Notes: generated by a model not told the origin, from the letters alone. Shown: positions 29,822-39,008, numbered from the stretch's first letter. The stretch: 62,953 bases of DNA from Crocosphaera sp. (GCA_030064955.1 JASJDW010000025.1:1-62953); one strand, 5' to 3'. A program made the numbers and translations.

Positions 29822-30766
29822 GTGGCGCAATTTCAGATTGAGTGTATAGAATCTAAGACTCAAAAAAATCAGAGTCAATATAGTAAATTTGTTCTGGAGC
29901 CATTGGAACGGGGTCAAGGGACAACCGTTGGCAATGCTCTCAGGCGAGTATTATTGGCTAACTTAGAAGGCACAGCCGTAACGGCTGTTCGTATCGGCGG
30001 GGTAAACCACGAATTTGCTACGATTCCTGGGGTCAGGGAAGATGTCTTAGAAATCATGTTAAACATGAAAGAAATCGTCCTCAAAAGTTATACAGAGCAG
30101 CCTCAGATTGGTCGTCTAGTTGCTACGGGGGCAGCTCACGTAACCGCAGCCCAGTTTGATTTACCCTCAGAAGTAGAAGTTATTAACCCTACTCAGCCTA
30201 TTGCTACCTTAACAGAGGGAGCAAAACTAGAGATGGAATTTCGCATCGAAAAAGGGGTAGGGTATGTACCGGTAGAAAGATCCAAAGATGAACCCACCGC
30301 CCTCGATTTCTTACAGATTGATGCTGTGTTTATGCCAGTAACCAAGGTTAACTACAGTGTAGAGAGTATTCGGGGGGAAGAAGGAGAAGCTAAAGATCGC
30401 CTCACGCTAGAGATTTGGACGAATGGAAGTTTTAACCCCAAAGAAGCCCTATCCACAGCAGCAGACATCTTAGTAGACTTATTTAACCCCCTTAAAGACC
30501 TCAATCAACTGGAAACCACCGTTCCCGAATACCCCGATGAGGAAAATCCTCAAAGTCAGATTCCCATCGAAGAATTACAATTGTCCGTACGGGCTTACAA
30601 TTGCTTAAAACGGGCGCAAATTAATACTGTGGCTGACTTATTGGATTATAGTCAAGAAGATCTCTTGGAAATTAAAAACTTTGGGCAAAAATCGGCAGAA
30701 GAAGTCATTGAAGCCTTACAAAAGCGTTTGGGGATTACTTTACCCCAAGAAAAAGCAAAAGCTTGA
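29822..30766 (+). CDS. rpoA: RNA polymerase alpha subunit
   Basis: 314 codons from GTG behind a strong SD (GGGAGGT). N-terminal dimerisation/assembly domain (GTTVGNALRRVLL near 34-46) and C-terminal domain with the helix-hairpin-helix that contacts UP elements and activators (LSVRAYNCLKRAQINTVADL, LLEIKNFGQKSAEEV). Confidence 0.98.
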   Translation: MAQFQIECIESKTQKNQSQYSKFVLEPLERGQGTTVGNALRRVLLANLEGTAVTAVRIGGVNHEFATIPGVREDVLEIMLNMKEIVLKSYTEQPQIGRLVATGAAHVTAAQFDLPSEVEVINPTQPIATLTEGAKLEMEFRIEKGVGYVPVERSKDEPTALDFLQIDAVFMPVTKVNYSVESIRGEEGEAKDRLTLEIWTNGSFNPKEALSTAADILVDLFNPLKDLNQLETTVPEYPDEENPQSQIPIEELQLSVRAYNCLKRAQINTVADLLDYSQEDLLEIKNFGQKSAEEVIEALQKRLGITLPQEKAKA

Positions 30767-30839
30767 TGCTGGCTCGATGATAACGTTGGTGTCATCAAGC
30801 ATCATAACTGTTCTATTACGTTAGGGAGGAAAAACAACT

Positions 30840-31190
30840 ATGCGTCATCGGTGTCGTGTCCCTCAACTGGGCAAACCCGCCGACCAACGAAAAGCTTTAT
30901 TGCGATCGCTGACAACAGAGTTAATTCGTCATGGTCAAATCAAAACAACAAAAACTCGTGCTAAAGCAGTGCGTTCCGAAGTAGAACGAATGATCACCTT
31001 AGCAAAGGACGGCTCATTGGCTGCTAGACGCAGAGCTATGGGTTATCTGTACGATAAACAATTGGTTCACGCCCTATTTGCTGAAGCCCCAGAACGGTAC
31101 AGCAATCGTAACGGAGGGTACACCCGCATTGTACGGACGATTCGTCGTCGGGGAGATAATGCGGAAATGGCCATCATTGAGTTAATGTAA
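30840..31190 (+). CDS. rplQ: 50S ribosomal protein L17
   Basis: 116 codons behind [28 protein letters not shown] and the C-terminal [17 protein letters not shown] are diagnostic. Confidence 0.98.
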   Translation: MRHRCRVPQLGKPADQRKALLRSLTTELIRHGQIKTTKTRAKAVRSEVERMITLAKDGSLAARRRAMGYLYDKQLVHALFAEAPERYSNRNGGYTRIVRTIRRRGDNAEMAIIELM

Positions 31191-31218
31191 GGGCTTCAAA
31201 CGGTAACACGGTTTGTCT

Positions 31219-32079
31219 ATGGACAGTTTAAAGCAACAACCAGAAAGAAAACGGGTTGCCCTGGTGATTCAGTATCAGGGAAGTCGTTTTCATGGTTGGC
31301 AAAGACAACCGAATCAGCGTACTGTTCAAGAAGACATTGAAACCGCCATTGCTCAAGTTTTAGGCCATCAAGTTCCTATTCATGGGGCAGGCCGAACAGA
31401 TGCAGGGGTTCACGCTGCTGCTCAAGTAGCACACTTTGACTATATTAGCCCAATTCCTCCCCAACGATGGGCAGATATTTTGAACCAGCGACTGCCTGAA
31501 GATATCTTAATTCGAGGATCACAAGCAGTTCCTTTAACTTGGCACGCGCGATTTTCGGCTTTGTGGCGACGTTATCGTTACAGCTTCTACACCGATAAAT
31601 GCCCGAACTTGTTTGTTAAGCCCTTTAGTTGGCACTATTATTACGAGCCATTAGACGTGGAATTGATGCAAAAAGCGTTAACTCCTTTATTGGGCAAACA
31701 CCATCTGGCGGCTTTTCGTCGGGCAGGTTCCCACCGTCATCATTCTTGGGTGGAAGTTCAAGACACTCAATGTTATCGTCAAGGACCGTTTATTCATCTG
31801 GAAATCCAAGCTAACGGGTTTTTATACGGAATGGTACGGTTATTGGTGGGACTGTTGGTAGAAGTGGGAAGCGGAAAGCGATCGCTCGCCAATTTTACTC
31901 ACATTTGGCAAAATCAACAGCGTGAACAAGTTAAATATTCTGCCCCTGCAAAGGGATTATGTTTATTAAGAGTGGGTTATGCTGATTTTCCCTTATCTTC
32001 TCAGATTTGGTTTGATACTCAACCTTTATTTGTGTTTAGAAGCCATAGAAACTTGAAATCAGAGAAAATGGTGACTTAA
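31219..32079 (+). CDS. truA: tRNA pseudouridine synthase TruA
   Basis: 286 codons from ATG at 31219; a TTG two codons upstream is an alternative. YQGSRFHGWQRQPNQRTVQ and the catalytic loop GAGRTDAGVHA (Asp in TDAG) are intact. It makes pseudouridine at tRNA positions 38-40. Placement between rplQ and rplM is typical of cyanobacteria. Confidence 0.97.
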   Translation: MDSLKQQPERKRVALVIQYQGSRFHGWQRQPNQRTVQEDIETAIAQVLGHQVPIHGAGRTDAGVHAAAQVAHFDYISPIPPQRWADILNQRLPEDILIRGSQAVPLTWHARFSALWRRYRYSFYTDKCPNLFVKPFSWHYYYEPLDVELMQKALTPLLGKHHLAAFRRAGSHRHHSWVEVQDTQCYRQGPFIHLEIQANGFLYGMVRLLVGLLVEVGSGKRSLANFTHIWQNQQREQVKYSAPAKGLCLLRVGYADFPLSSQIWFDTQPLFVFRSHRNLKSEKMVT

Positions 32080-32131
32080 CCTCCTTTGCTTCTGATAACA
32101 ACCTAGTGAATCTTTTATTCCTTAACTATCC

Positions 32132-32587
32132 ATGACTAAAACAATTACACCATCACCAGAAATAATTGACAAGAAATGGTATGTCATAGACGCAGCCGAT
32201 CAGCGTTTAGGACGACTCGCTTGTGAAGTGGCTAAAATTCTAAGAGGCAAAAATAAGCCTATTTATACTCCCCATATGGATACAGGGGATTTTGTTATCA
32301 TCATTAATGCTGACAAAGTAGTGGTTACAGGGCGCAAAAGCACCCAAAAGCTATATCGTCGTCACTCTGGAAGACCCGGAGGGATGAAGGTAGAAACCTT
32401 TGACAAGCTACAAAAACGTATTCCTGAGAGAATTGTTGAAAAAGCAGTTAAGGGGATGTTACCGAAAAACGCTTTGGGTCGTCAACTGTTTACTAAGTTG
32501 AAAGTGTATCCAGGACCCAATCATCCCCACCAAGCTCAACAACCTGAAGAATTAACCTTAAATACCATTCCTAACGGAGATAAATAA
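32132..32587 (+). CDS. rplM: 50S ribosomal protein L13
   Basis: 151 codons. [16 protein letters not shown] and [20 protein letters not shown] are diagnostic. The stop shares one base with the rpsI start (TAATG). Confidence 0.98.
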   Translation: MTKTITPSPEIIDKKWYVIDAADQRLGRLACEVAKILRGKNKPIYTPHMDTGDFVIIINADKVVVTGRKSTQKLYRRHSGRPGGMKVETFDKLQKRIPERIVEKAVKGMLPKNALGRQLFTKLKVYPGPNHPHQAQQPEELTLNTIPNGDK

Positions 32588-33000
32588 TGCAAGCAACTGA
32601 GAACAACGATAAAGTAGTTTACTGGGGAACCGGTCGCCGTAAATCAGCGATCGCCAGAGTTCGTCTCGTTCCTGGTACTGGTGAAATTACCGTTAATAAG
32701 AAGCCAGGCAATATCTACTTCAATCAGATCCCTGACTATATCCAAGGGATTAAAGCTCCCCTAGAAACGTTAGGATTAGAAAGTGATTATGATATCCTGG
32801 TCAATGCTCATGGTGGCGGTTTAACGGGTCAAGCAGATGCTATTAAACTGGGGGTAGCTAGAGCGTTATGTGAATTAGCCCCTGAAAACCGTCCTCCCCT
32901 TAAAGCAGAAGGCTATCTCACCCGTGATCCTCGTGCGAAAGAACGGAAGAAATACGGGTTACACAAGGCGCGTAAGGCTCCTCAATACTCTAAGCGATAA
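32587..33000 (+). CDS. rpsI: 30S ribosomal protein S9
   Basis: 137 codons. [20 protein letters not shown] and the C-terminal [16 protein letters not shown], whose last Arg contacts P-site tRNA, are intact. Translationally coupled to rplM. Confidence 0.98.
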   Translation: MQATENNDKVVYWGTGRRKSAIARVRLVPGTGEITVNKKPGNIYFNQIPDYIQGIKAPLETLGLESDYDILVNAHGGGLTGQADAIKLGVARALCELAPENRPPLKAEGYLTRDPRAKERKKYGLHKARKAPQYSKR

Positions 33001-33036
33001 TCCATTATTGATCAATTTATTAAGGAGACAAACATT

Positions 33037-33291
33037 ATGGCAAAACCTGAGATTCATCCCACTTGGTATCCCGAAGCAAAAGTGATTTGTAATGGGGAAG
33101 TGGTAATGACAGTGGGATCAACTCAACCTGAGATTCATGTAGAAGTTTGGTCAGGTAATCATCCTTTCTACACCGGAACTCAGAAGATTATTGATACGGA
33201 AGGACGGGTTGATCGTTTCCAGAAACGTTACGCTATGATTGGCAAAAAAAGCAAGAAAAAAGCTCCCGAAACCGATGGTTCCGAAAAATAG
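33037..33291 (+). CDS. rpmE: 50S ribosomal protein L31
   Basis: 84 codons behind [26 protein letters not shown] opens L31. Only one Cys of the zinc-binding set is present, so it is the zinc-free (C-) type. [16 protein letters not shown] and a Lys-rich tail follow. Last gene before the terminator. Confidence 0.97.
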   Translation: MAKPEIHPTWYPEAKVICNGEVVMTVGSTQPEIHVEVWSGNHPFYTGTQKIIDTEGRVDRFQKRYAMIGKKSKKKAPETDGSEK

Positions 33292-33311
33292 CAACCCAGT
33301 TCAATTTTTCG

Positions 33312-33342
33312 ACCCGGCAGAGTTTCTGCTGGGTTGTTGTTT
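33312..33342 (+). terminator. Rho-independent terminator after rpmE
   Basis: ACCCGGCAG pairs with CTGCTGGGT (one G-U) around AGTTT, followed by the T-rich TGTTGTTT. It ends the ribosomal cluster 20 bp after rpmE; prfA then needs its own promoter. Confidence 0.75.
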
Positions 33343-33427
33343 ATCCAATGTCAGTAGACAGTAAGTAATAAAATTTAACTGATAATTGAGCTACTGTTAG
33401 ATTAAAAGATTGAAGTAGAGAAATATT

Positions 33428-34540
33428 ATGGCTGAATCTTATTTATTAGAAAAATTACAGTCCGTTGAACAAACGTATCAAGAATTGACCCGTCGTTTGG
33501 CTGATCCTGATATTGCCACCAACCCTGATGAATTACAACGGGTGGCTAAGGTCAGATCCTCTTTGGAAGAGACAGTTAACACTTATGAAACTTGGAAACA
33601 CACCCAAGAGGAATTAAAGGGAGCAAAACAAATTGTTAAAGAAGCGGGTAGTGATCCTGAAATGAAGGAAATGGCTGCTTTAGAGGTAACTGAGTTGGAA
33701 GAAACGTTAGAACAATTAGAAGAACGGTTGAAAATTCTTTTATTACCCCGTGATCCCAATGATGATAAGAATATCATGTTAGAAATTCGCGCCGGAACCG
33801 GTGGGGATGAAGCTAGTATTTGGGCAGGAGATTTAGTGAGAATGTACTCTCGTTATGCGGAGTCTCAAAAATGGAACGTTAAGCTGGTGAGTGAATCTTT
33901 GGCGGATATGGGTGGCTTTAAGGAGGCTATTCTAGAGATTACTGGGGAACAAGTTTACAGTAAACTCAAGTTTGAAGCAGGGGTTCATCGGGTGCAACGG
34001 GTTCCTGTAACAGAAGCAGGGGGACGGGTTCATACGTCTACAGCAACGGTGGCTATTATGCCGGAAGTGGATGAGGTGGAAATTGAGATCGATCCTAAAG
34101 ATATTGAAATGACCACTGCGCGATCTGGAGGTGCCGGTGGACAAAATGTTAACAAGGTGGAAACAGCTGTTGATTTAATGCACAAACCCACAGGTATTCG
34201 TATTTTTTGTACAGAAGAGCGATCGCAATTACAAAACCGTGAACGCGCCATGCAAATTTTACGGGCTAAGTTGTATGAAATGAAGTTACGGGAACAGCAA
34301 GAAGCGGTGAGTTCCATGAGGCGATCGCAGGTGGGAACGGGATCGCGATCGGAAAAAATTCGCACCTACAATTACAAGGATAATCGTGTGACGGATCACC
34401 GTTTAAGTCAAAATTTCGCTTTATCAGGTGCGTTGGAGGGTAATATTGACAATATTATTGAGTCTTGTATTTCTCAAGATCAACAGGAACGTTTAGCTGA
34501 GTTGGCTAATTCTCCTGAAACAGCAGATTCTATTACTTAA
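33428..34540 (+). CDS. prfA: Peptide chain release factor 1
   Basis: 370 codons. The stop-codon recognition tripeptide PVT ([16 protein letters not shown]) and the catalytic GGQ ([14 protein letters not shown]) are present; the Gln acts in peptidyl-tRNA hydrolysis at UAA/UAG. Also [20 protein letters not shown] near 310. Length as in RF1. Confidence 0.98.
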   Translation: MAESYLLEKLQSVEQTYQELTRRLADPDIATNPDELQRVAKVRSSLEETVNTYETWKHTQEELKGAKQIVKEAGSDPEMKEMAALEVTELEETLEQLEERLKILLLPRDPNDDKNIMLEIRAGTGGDEASIWAGDLVRMYSRYAESQKWNVKLVSESLADMGGFKEAILEITGEQVYSKLKFEAGVHRVQRVPVTEAGGRVHTSTATVAIMPEVDEVEIEIDPKDIEMTTARSGGAGGQNVNKVETAVDLMHKPTGIRIFCTEERSQLQNRERAMQILRAKLYEMKLREQQEAVSSMRRSQVGTGSRSEKIRTYNYKDNRVTDHRLSQNFALSGALEGNIDNIIESCISQDQQERLAELANSPETADSIT

Positions 34541-34541
34541 T

Positions 34542-34956
34542 TGTAAGCATTTAGCTATCAGCTATCAGCCATCAGCTTAAAACTAACGCTGCTAATAAAC
34601 TATTGTGCATTTAAACGACATATTATTAAGTTAAGCAACAAATTAGTCAACCCTCTCCCCGTCCCCCTTTCTCCCCGTCTCCTGTGTCAGTCTAATATGC
34701 AATTTAGATGCTTCACAGCTTATTGCCGAGGGTTGTGGTAGAAAGGGAGAAGCCGACGACGTACTAGCCGATTTTGTTCAAATTGCTATGGTTCAACTAC
34801 TGAGCTTGAATATCACCTGTTACTTGCTTGTGATCTTAACTTACTCAAAGCCAAAAACTATAAATCCTTATCATCGAAAGTGACTCTCGTTTAAACGAAT
34901 GCTTACTTCTTTCATCTCTTAGCTGAACGCTGAACCCTGACGGCTGAATGCTTACA
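34542..34956. mobile_element. Inverted-repeat-bounded remnant element
   Basis: The left end reads TGTAAGCATTTAGCTATCAG; the right end, read inward from 34956, TGTAAGCATTCAGCCGTCAG. Both continue in CAGC-rich sequence. Between them is a decayed four-helix-bundle gene. A third copy of TGTAAGCATTCAG sits at the right edge (about 62816). The arrangement looks like a non-autonomous element; no transposase is present. Confidence 0.45.
34710..34894 (+). pseudogene. Four-helix-bundle (S23/IVP-type) protein, frameshifted fragment
   Basis: One frame gives SQLIAEGCGRKGEADDVLAD then FVQIAMVQLLSL; after a one-base shift near 34800 another continues ELEYHLLLACDLNLLKAKNY to a stop at 34892-34894. Joined, this is the conserved core of the four-helix-bundle / 23S rRNA intervening-sequence protein family. 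N-terminal and C-terminal parts are missing. The surrounding 34541-35006 gap holds no intact gene. Confidence 0.65.
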
Positions 34957-35006
34957 TCTAATTTAGTTTTAGTTATCAATTTTTTAGTTATTGAAGGGGA
35001 TCAACA

Positions 35007-35369
35007 ATGACCATTATTCAATGTCTTCATACGGCTATTTTAGTATCTGATTTAGAAAAAGCAGAGCAATTTTATGGCAATATATTAGGATTAGAAAAGG
35101 TTGATCGCCCTTTGAAATATCCTGGAGTTTGGTATCAAGTTGGTGATTATCAAATTCATTTAATGGTACATTCTGGGTTTAATTTTAGTTTATCAAATCA
35201 AGAAAAATGGGGACGTAATAACCATTTTGCTTTGGGAACTAATAATCTTAGTGATATTATTGCTCGTTTACAAAGTCATGGTTATCCTGTTCAAATGAGT
35301 CAGTCAGGTAGGGCAGCTTGTTTTACTAGAGATTTTGATGGGAATGTGATCGAAATTAATCAATTATAA
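35007..35369 (+). CDS. VOC superfamily protein (glyoxalase/dioxygenase-like)
   Basis: 120 codons, a single vicinal-oxygen-chelate module: CLHTAILVSDLEKAEQFYGN, then HLMVH, NNHFALGTNNL and DFDGNVIEINQL. His and Glu positions that bind the metal in this fold are present (HTA, HLM, HFA, EIN). Substrate not predictable; such single modules act as lyases, dioxygenases or resistance proteins. Confidence 0.85.
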   Translation: MTIIQCLHTAILVSDLEKAEQFYGNILGLEKVDRPLKYPGVWYQVGDYQIHLMVHSGFNFSLSNQEKWGRNNHFALGTNNLSDIIARLQSHGYPVQMSQSGRAACFTRDFDGNVIEINQL

Positions 35370-35381
35370 TAGAAGGTAGGA

Positions 35382-35639
35382 TTACTCTCCATAATGAGTT
35401 TTTGCCCGAATAATAAAAATTGTTTTAGTTTCTTCAAAAATTTCATAAAGAATTCTATCTTTTAGATTAAGTCAATAAGAATATAATCCTTTTAATTCTC
35501 CCTTTAGATGTTTACCAGAATAAGGATTAATAGATAAAATTGTCTTAAGAATTTGCTTAAATTTTTGACGTTTCTTATCAGTTAATTCCTTAATGTCTTT
35601 ACTTGCTTTCTTGGAAAAAATTACTTTATAGTTACTCAT
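35382..35639 (-). pseudogene. RelE/ParE-type toxin with in-frame stop
   Basis: From ATG at 35639: MSNYKVIFSKKASKDIKELT, HLKGELKGLYSY, then TGA where family members usually have Arg (CGA to TGA is one transition), then LNLKDRILYEIFEETKT and IIRAKTHYGE to the stop at 35382. Apart from that stop the frame is intact across 86 codons. Overlaps the antitoxin remnant by 8 bp, exactly as in the intact YefM/YoeB pair at 14.8 kb. Confidence 0.65.
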
Positions 35640-35895
35640 TACTATTAAAAATTTCTTCCATTGTTAGGGTTTCTCCTTGCTCATATTGTTCTCTTGCTTC
35701 TTTAATATCATTTAAGAGATCAGAATCTTTCAGTAACTCAGACGTTTCTATCCAAGACTCGAATTCATTCTGATCAATTAAAACTAAACTTTGGTTTTCT
35801 TGTACAATGACTACTCCTCCTGGTTCACTTTTTGCTTTTTCAAAGATTTCCTCTAGATGATTTTTTGCGTAGTCAAGGGTTACATGGTATATGAT
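35632..35895 (-). pseudogene. Phd/YefM-type antitoxin without a normal start codon
   Basis: The frame VTLDYAKNHLEEIFEKAKS, then GVVIVQENQSLVLIDQNEFE and an acidic tail to NSNE-stop at 35632 is a clear Phd/YefM antitoxin. No in-frame ATG, GTG or TTG precedes VTLD before the upstream stop; only ATA/ATC codons do. The ATG at this point is one base out of frame. Either a lost start or use of a rare AUA/AUC start. Its toxin partner carries a stop codon, so the whole locus looks dead. Confidence 0.55.
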
Positions 35896-35953
35896 TATTT
35901 ATGTGTTTGTAAATTGTGGTTTATCTATTTTTATTATAATAGTAAACAGAAAA

Positions 35954-36259
35954 TTAAAGACTCCCTGAAATAATAAATTTTCCACCTGCAGCTAAAAAAC
36001 TTACAATCACAGTAATCAAAATACCAATTAATGTCCAAATTAATACCCAAACTAATGTCCAAATTTGAGCTTTTTGTGATATTTTAATACTTTTTATATC
36101 TTCTTTGAGAGCATTCATTTCTACTTTTAATACTTCTTGTTTTCCTTTTACTTCTGTTAACTCAATTTTGATGTCTGTAACGTCTTTCTGTAAACTCTCT
36201 AACTTTTTATTAATATCTATTATAATTTCCATTAAGTCTTGTTCAAGGGTAATTGACAT
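35954..36259 (-). CDS. Small coiled-coil membrane protein
   Basis: 101 codons from ATG at 36259 (a TTG at 36289 would add ten residues). A heptad-rich helix of about 65 residues (LEQDLMEIIIDINKKLESLQ ... VKGKQEVLKVEMNALKED) leads to one C-terminal membrane segment (IWTLVWVLIWTLIGILITVI). Similar tail-anchored coiled-coil proteins are common in cyanobacteria without known role. Not part of the flanking toxin modules as far as can be seen. Confidence 0.65.
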   Translation of the reverse strand: MSITLEQDLMEIIIDINKKLESLQKDVTDIKIELTEVKGKQEVLKVEMNALKEDIKSIKISQKAQIWTLVWVLIWTLIGILITVIVSFLAAGGKFIISGSL

Positions 36260-36404
36260 CTTTTTGTACTCACACAGTTTATTGTTCAAGTATACTATTA
36301 TTTATAATTTTTTTGTAAAATAAATGGTAATATTTTTGATTTTATTAAGCCTATTTTATAAATCTTATTAGCTAGAAAAAAATTAATAATTTAAAATTAA
36401 AACA

Positions 36405-36839
36405 TTAAGTTTTTTTGTCCTTATTCAAGATATCATTAATAGAGTAGGGACAAACTTCAGGAAAATCACAAGCAGGATAATCAATCAAATAGAGATCGAT
36501 CGCATCTGAATAGATACCTTGCCATTCTAGCTCTAATTTTGGCTTCATGGAAGGGCTATAACGTCGTCTAAGGGTGTTGGAAAAGGCTTTTATTTCTGCT
36601 TGCCAATGACGATTTGTTTGCGGTTGATTGGCGTAATCAATTTTTAAACGATGTTGAATAATTCTAGTGAGTAAGGAAACCACTGCATGATAATCACTTC
36701 TCCCCAAAGCTTCGATCTCCTCCATTATATTTTCCCAGTCCAATTTTTCTAACTTTCGCTCTCTTAATGCTTCAGTTTGTTCCATTGTCCATTGATAGAA
36801 ATCTGTTTCATAAGTATCTATTTTTTTGCCTTGACTCAT
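36405..36839 (-). CDS. DUF29 family protein
   Basis: 144 codons. YETDFYQWTMEQTEALRERK, LDWENIMEEIEALGRSDYHA and the following helices (LLTRIIQHRLKIDYA) are the DUF29 signature, a helical family common in cyanobacteria in variable regions. Function unknown. It lies downstream of the MNT gene on the same strand. Confidence 0.85.
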   Translation of the reverse strand: MSQGKKIDTYETDFYQWTMEQTEALRERKLEKLDWENIMEEIEALGRSDYHAVVSLLTRIIQHRLKIDYANQPQTNRHWQAEIKAFSNTLRRRYSPSMKPKLELEWQGIYSDAIDLYLIDYPACDFPEVCPYSINDILNKDKKT

Positions 36840-36868
36840 TAGTTAAACTCCTATAATATTCTTTATTC

Positions 36869-36958
36869 TTATTGATTAATAATGGTTTGCCTTTTCTCAA
36901 TTAAGTTAGGGATATTTTCTTGAGATGTATTCCAATTTTCATATATACACTGTCTCAT
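36869..36958 (-). pseudogene. Possible HEPN (DUF86) C-terminal remnant
   Basis: Directly after the MNT stop the minus strand reads WNTSQENIPNLIEKRQTI to a stop at 36869. This resembles the last residues of DUF86/HEPN toxins (W-x-x-x-x-x-x-IP-LI). The ~100 preceding codons of a HEPN gene are absent, as if deleted in place. Short match, low confidence. Confidence 0.3.
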
Positions 36959-37331
36959 TAAGAATATTTTTACCAATGTTAGGTTTTAATGACTGTTTAT
37001 CAACTAAATCTACTGGAAGACCAAGTTTATCACTAATTAAATACTCAATTTCTACTAAATCAAATAAAGTTGGTGCTTTTACAAATTCCACTAAAATATC
37101 AACATCACTGTCTTTTGTCTGTTGTCCTTTTACATAAGATCCAAAAATACCTAATTCACTCACTTTAAATTTTTCTACTAAAAAAGGTTTATAAGAAATT
37201 AAAATCTCTTTGATTTCTTCTAGTGTTTTAATTTTTTCTAATTCAACTTCAGAGGAAAGCTCTTCTATAAGACGTTTTTTATCTTCTTGGGATAATTGTT
37301 TCGCTAATTCCACCACATCTTGTAAGGTCAT
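36939..37331 (-). CDS. MNT-type nucleotidyltransferase with antitoxin-like N-terminus
   Basis: 130 codons. The nucleotidyltransferase core GIFGSYVKGQQTKDSDVDIL carries GS and the DxD pair that bind metal and NTP. Minimal nucleotidyltransferases of this type pair with HEPN RNases and silence them by adenylylation. The first ~40 residues (MTLQDVVELAKQLSQEDKKR ... LIEELSSEVE) resemble the helical start of small antitoxins fused ahead of the MNT domain. No intact HEPN gene is adjacent. Confidence 0.8.
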   Translation of the reverse strand: MTLQDVVELAKQLSQEDKKRLIEELSSEVELEKIKTLEEIKEILISYKPFLVEKFKVSELGIFGSYVKGQQTKDSDVDILVEFVKAPTLFDLVEIEYLISDKLGLPVDLVDKQSLKPNIGKNILNETVYI

Positions 37332-37676
37332 AATTCCTATTTTGATATTAAATATTGCTTCTATTTTATCTTATCTATTCATAATCTTGCTTTATATAAA
37401 AATTTTTTTACATAAACTTAACTTATTAATAAAGTGATCGCCACCATGAGTAAATTTAAGGTAATGTAGAGGGTTTGAGGCGTTTTATGGATTTTTAGAT
37501 ATATTCCAAGAGGTAACTCTACATTTCCACTTTAGCATTTTTTGAAAAAAATACAAGTCTTAAATTTCGTCATATTTGGGCAAAATCACCGAAAAGCGAT
37601 CATTGTAAATGACTGTAAATTAGTTTGGATAGCTTATGTCAAATTTAAGTTTAGATAATTTTAGTTTATTATTGAG

Positions 37677-37725
37677 GCGATCTCGAAGAGATCCGCTTCG
37701 CGGTGCGCTAGGATGTATTATTTTT
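37677..37725. repeat. Dispersed GCGATCTCGAAGAGATCC-type repeat
   Basis: GCGATCTCGAAGAGATCCGC followed by TTCGCGGTGCGCT is a GC-rich hairpin-forming repeat of a type common in cyanobacterial intergenic DNA. It lies before the VapB-like gene and artificially lengthens that reading frame upstream. Confidence 0.5.
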
Positions 37726-37761
37726 CTATATAATAGACTTAATAAGTCATTCATAAACTAT

Positions 37762-38031
37762 ATGAAAACTGTTCAAGTTGATGAAATCAACTCTCATTTA
37801 TTAAGCCAAGAAAATGAACCGATCGCTATTACAGATAAAGGTCATTTATTAGGGTATTTTTATCCTGCGTCATACTCACCATCATCTTTAGATATGAGTG
37901 AGAAATGGAAAAGACTAGAGAAGATTATTAATCAAGCAGCAGAAGAAAGTAATCTAGACCCAGATGTTTTAATCGATGTTATTGATCCCAGTCAACCTTT
38001 CCCTTTTGAATCAAAGTCAATGGCTTCATGA
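37762..38031 (+). CDS. Antitoxin of a VapBC-like pair
   Basis: 89 codons from ATG at 37762 (MKTVQVDEINSHLLSQENEP); the longer frame from 37636 runs through a dispersed repeat and is not believed. A Phd-like N-terminus (IAITDKGHLLGYFYPA) is followed by a helical, acidic C-terminus (NLDPDVLIDVIDPSQPFPFE). The stop overlaps the PIN gene start by 4 bp (ATGA), the hallmark of such pairs. Confidence 0.8.
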   Translation: MKTVQVDEINSHLLSQENEPIAITDKGHLLGYFYPASYSPSSLDMSEKWKRLEKIINQAAEESNLDPDVLIDVIDPSQPFPFESKSMAS

Positions 38032-38453
38032 AATTAGTTGTAGATGCTAATATCTTAGTAGGGGAATGTTTAAGAAAAAGAGGCAGAAAATTACTTCAAT
38101 CTCCCCGTCTAACACTTTATATTGCTGAAAAAGTCTTTGAGGAAACTTGTTATGAAATTAACAGAAGAACTGAAATTCTAGAACAACAGGGAAAGCTAAC
38201 AAAAGCAACAAAGAACGAGTTAATATTTTTGGTTGAAGATATCTTTTCTAATTATCTACACTTCAAAGAATTTTCTTTTTATTCTCATTTGGAAAGTGAG
38301 GCAAAAAAACGGGTTCCTAGAGATCCTGACGACTGGGAAACTGTAGCTTTGGCTATTGTAGAAGAAGCAGCAATTTGGACAAAAGATTATGATTTTTTGG
38401 GCTGTGGGTGTGCGACTTGGACAACAGAGACAATTCTACTTCAATTAACCTAA
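38028..38453 (+). CDS. PIN-domain RNase toxin (VapC-like)
   Basis: 141 codons. KLVVDANILVGECLRKRG gives the first metal-binding Asp (D6); VPRDPDDWETVALAI and AAIWTKDYDFLGCG give the later acidic residues of the PIN site. PIN toxins cleave tRNA or rRNA using Mg2+. All acidic positions look intact. Coupled to the antitoxin by a 4-bp overlap. Confidence 0.85.
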   Translation: MKLVVDANILVGECLRKRGRKLLQSPRLTLYIAEKVFEETCYEINRRTEILEQQGKLTKATKNELIFLVEDIFSNYLHFKEFSFYSHLESEAKKRVPRDPDDWETVALAIVEEAAIWTKDYDFLGCGCATWTTETILLQLT

Positions 38454-38460
38454 ACCAAAC

Positions 38461-38612
38461 AGAAGAGAAGAATGGTTAGGTGACTTATATCAAAGTTTAT
38501 CCCTTAGTTTGGGCAAATATCCTCAATGGTATATTAATCTGATGATTATTTTTAAAACAGGAATATTAATCATTTCTGCTTTGAAAATTAAGATCGGTGA
38601 CCTTTTCTAAAT
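38461..38612 (+). pseudogene. C-terminal remnant of a small membrane protein
   Basis: RREEWLGDLYQSLSLSLGKY then PQWYINLMIIFKTGILIISA to a stop at 38612. It looks like the cytoplasmic turn and last membrane helix of a protein whose front is missing. Family not named. The rest of 38454-38804 holds only the palindrome at 38642 and AT-rich sequence. Confidence 0.3.
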
Positions 38613-38641
38613 TATCTAGACCATTATCAAGGATAACGTAG

Positions 38642-38662
38642 GGGCTTAATAATATTAAGCCC
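38642..38662. repeat. Near-perfect palindrome (terminator-like)
   Basis: GGGCTTAATA, one central A, TATTAAGCCC. Followed by TCATCTTTG, not a clean T run. May end transcripts from the VapBC pair. Confidence 0.45.
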
Positions 38663-38804
38663 TCATCTTTGTGTGCAACTGTTGGAAAATTTAAGTTTCA
38701 TGAAAAGAAGGCAATTTCTTAAACATCTCCTGATATAATTTGGGATCATGAGTGGTTGAGTGGGGGATAAAAAATACAGAGATTAATTATTGGAATAGAT
38801 AGTC

Positions 38805-39008
38805 ATGAAAGAACAAGAACCGTGGTATAGTTTAGAAGAGAGAAAATTGTTTTTAAAAGAGCGATATTTTAGTGGTTCTCATAACTATTTTTTTGAACTA
38901 AAAGAAGCAAAAAACGGATCAAAATATATTGTGATTGATCAACGAAAAAAAGTAGGAGATAAATTTATTGGATCTAAATTGCGTTTGTTTGAAGATGAGA
39001 TGTTATAA
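38805..39008 (+). CDS. PUR-like (DUF3276-type) small protein, probably truncated
   Basis: 67 codons. RYFSGSHNYFFELKEAKNGS then KYIVIDQRKK resembles the beta-sheet part of PUR-alpha-like nucleic-acid-binding proteins (YFFDVKE..YLTI..SKK). The usual closing helix is missing, but after the TAA at 39006-39008 the same frame continues FERILHKLIDFSLNG, which would supply it, and then runs without a break into the next ORF. So this is probably the front part of a longer protein interrupted by one nonsense codon. Confidence 0.5.
   Translation: MKEQEPWYSLEERKLFLKERYFSGSHNYFFELKEAKNGSKYIVIDQRKKVGDKFIGSKLRLFEDEML

Noticed and set aside
37636-37761. 42-codon N-terminal extension of the VapB-like antitoxin
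   Set aside because: It is encoded by a dispersed GC-rich repeat; the natural start is the ATG at 37762.
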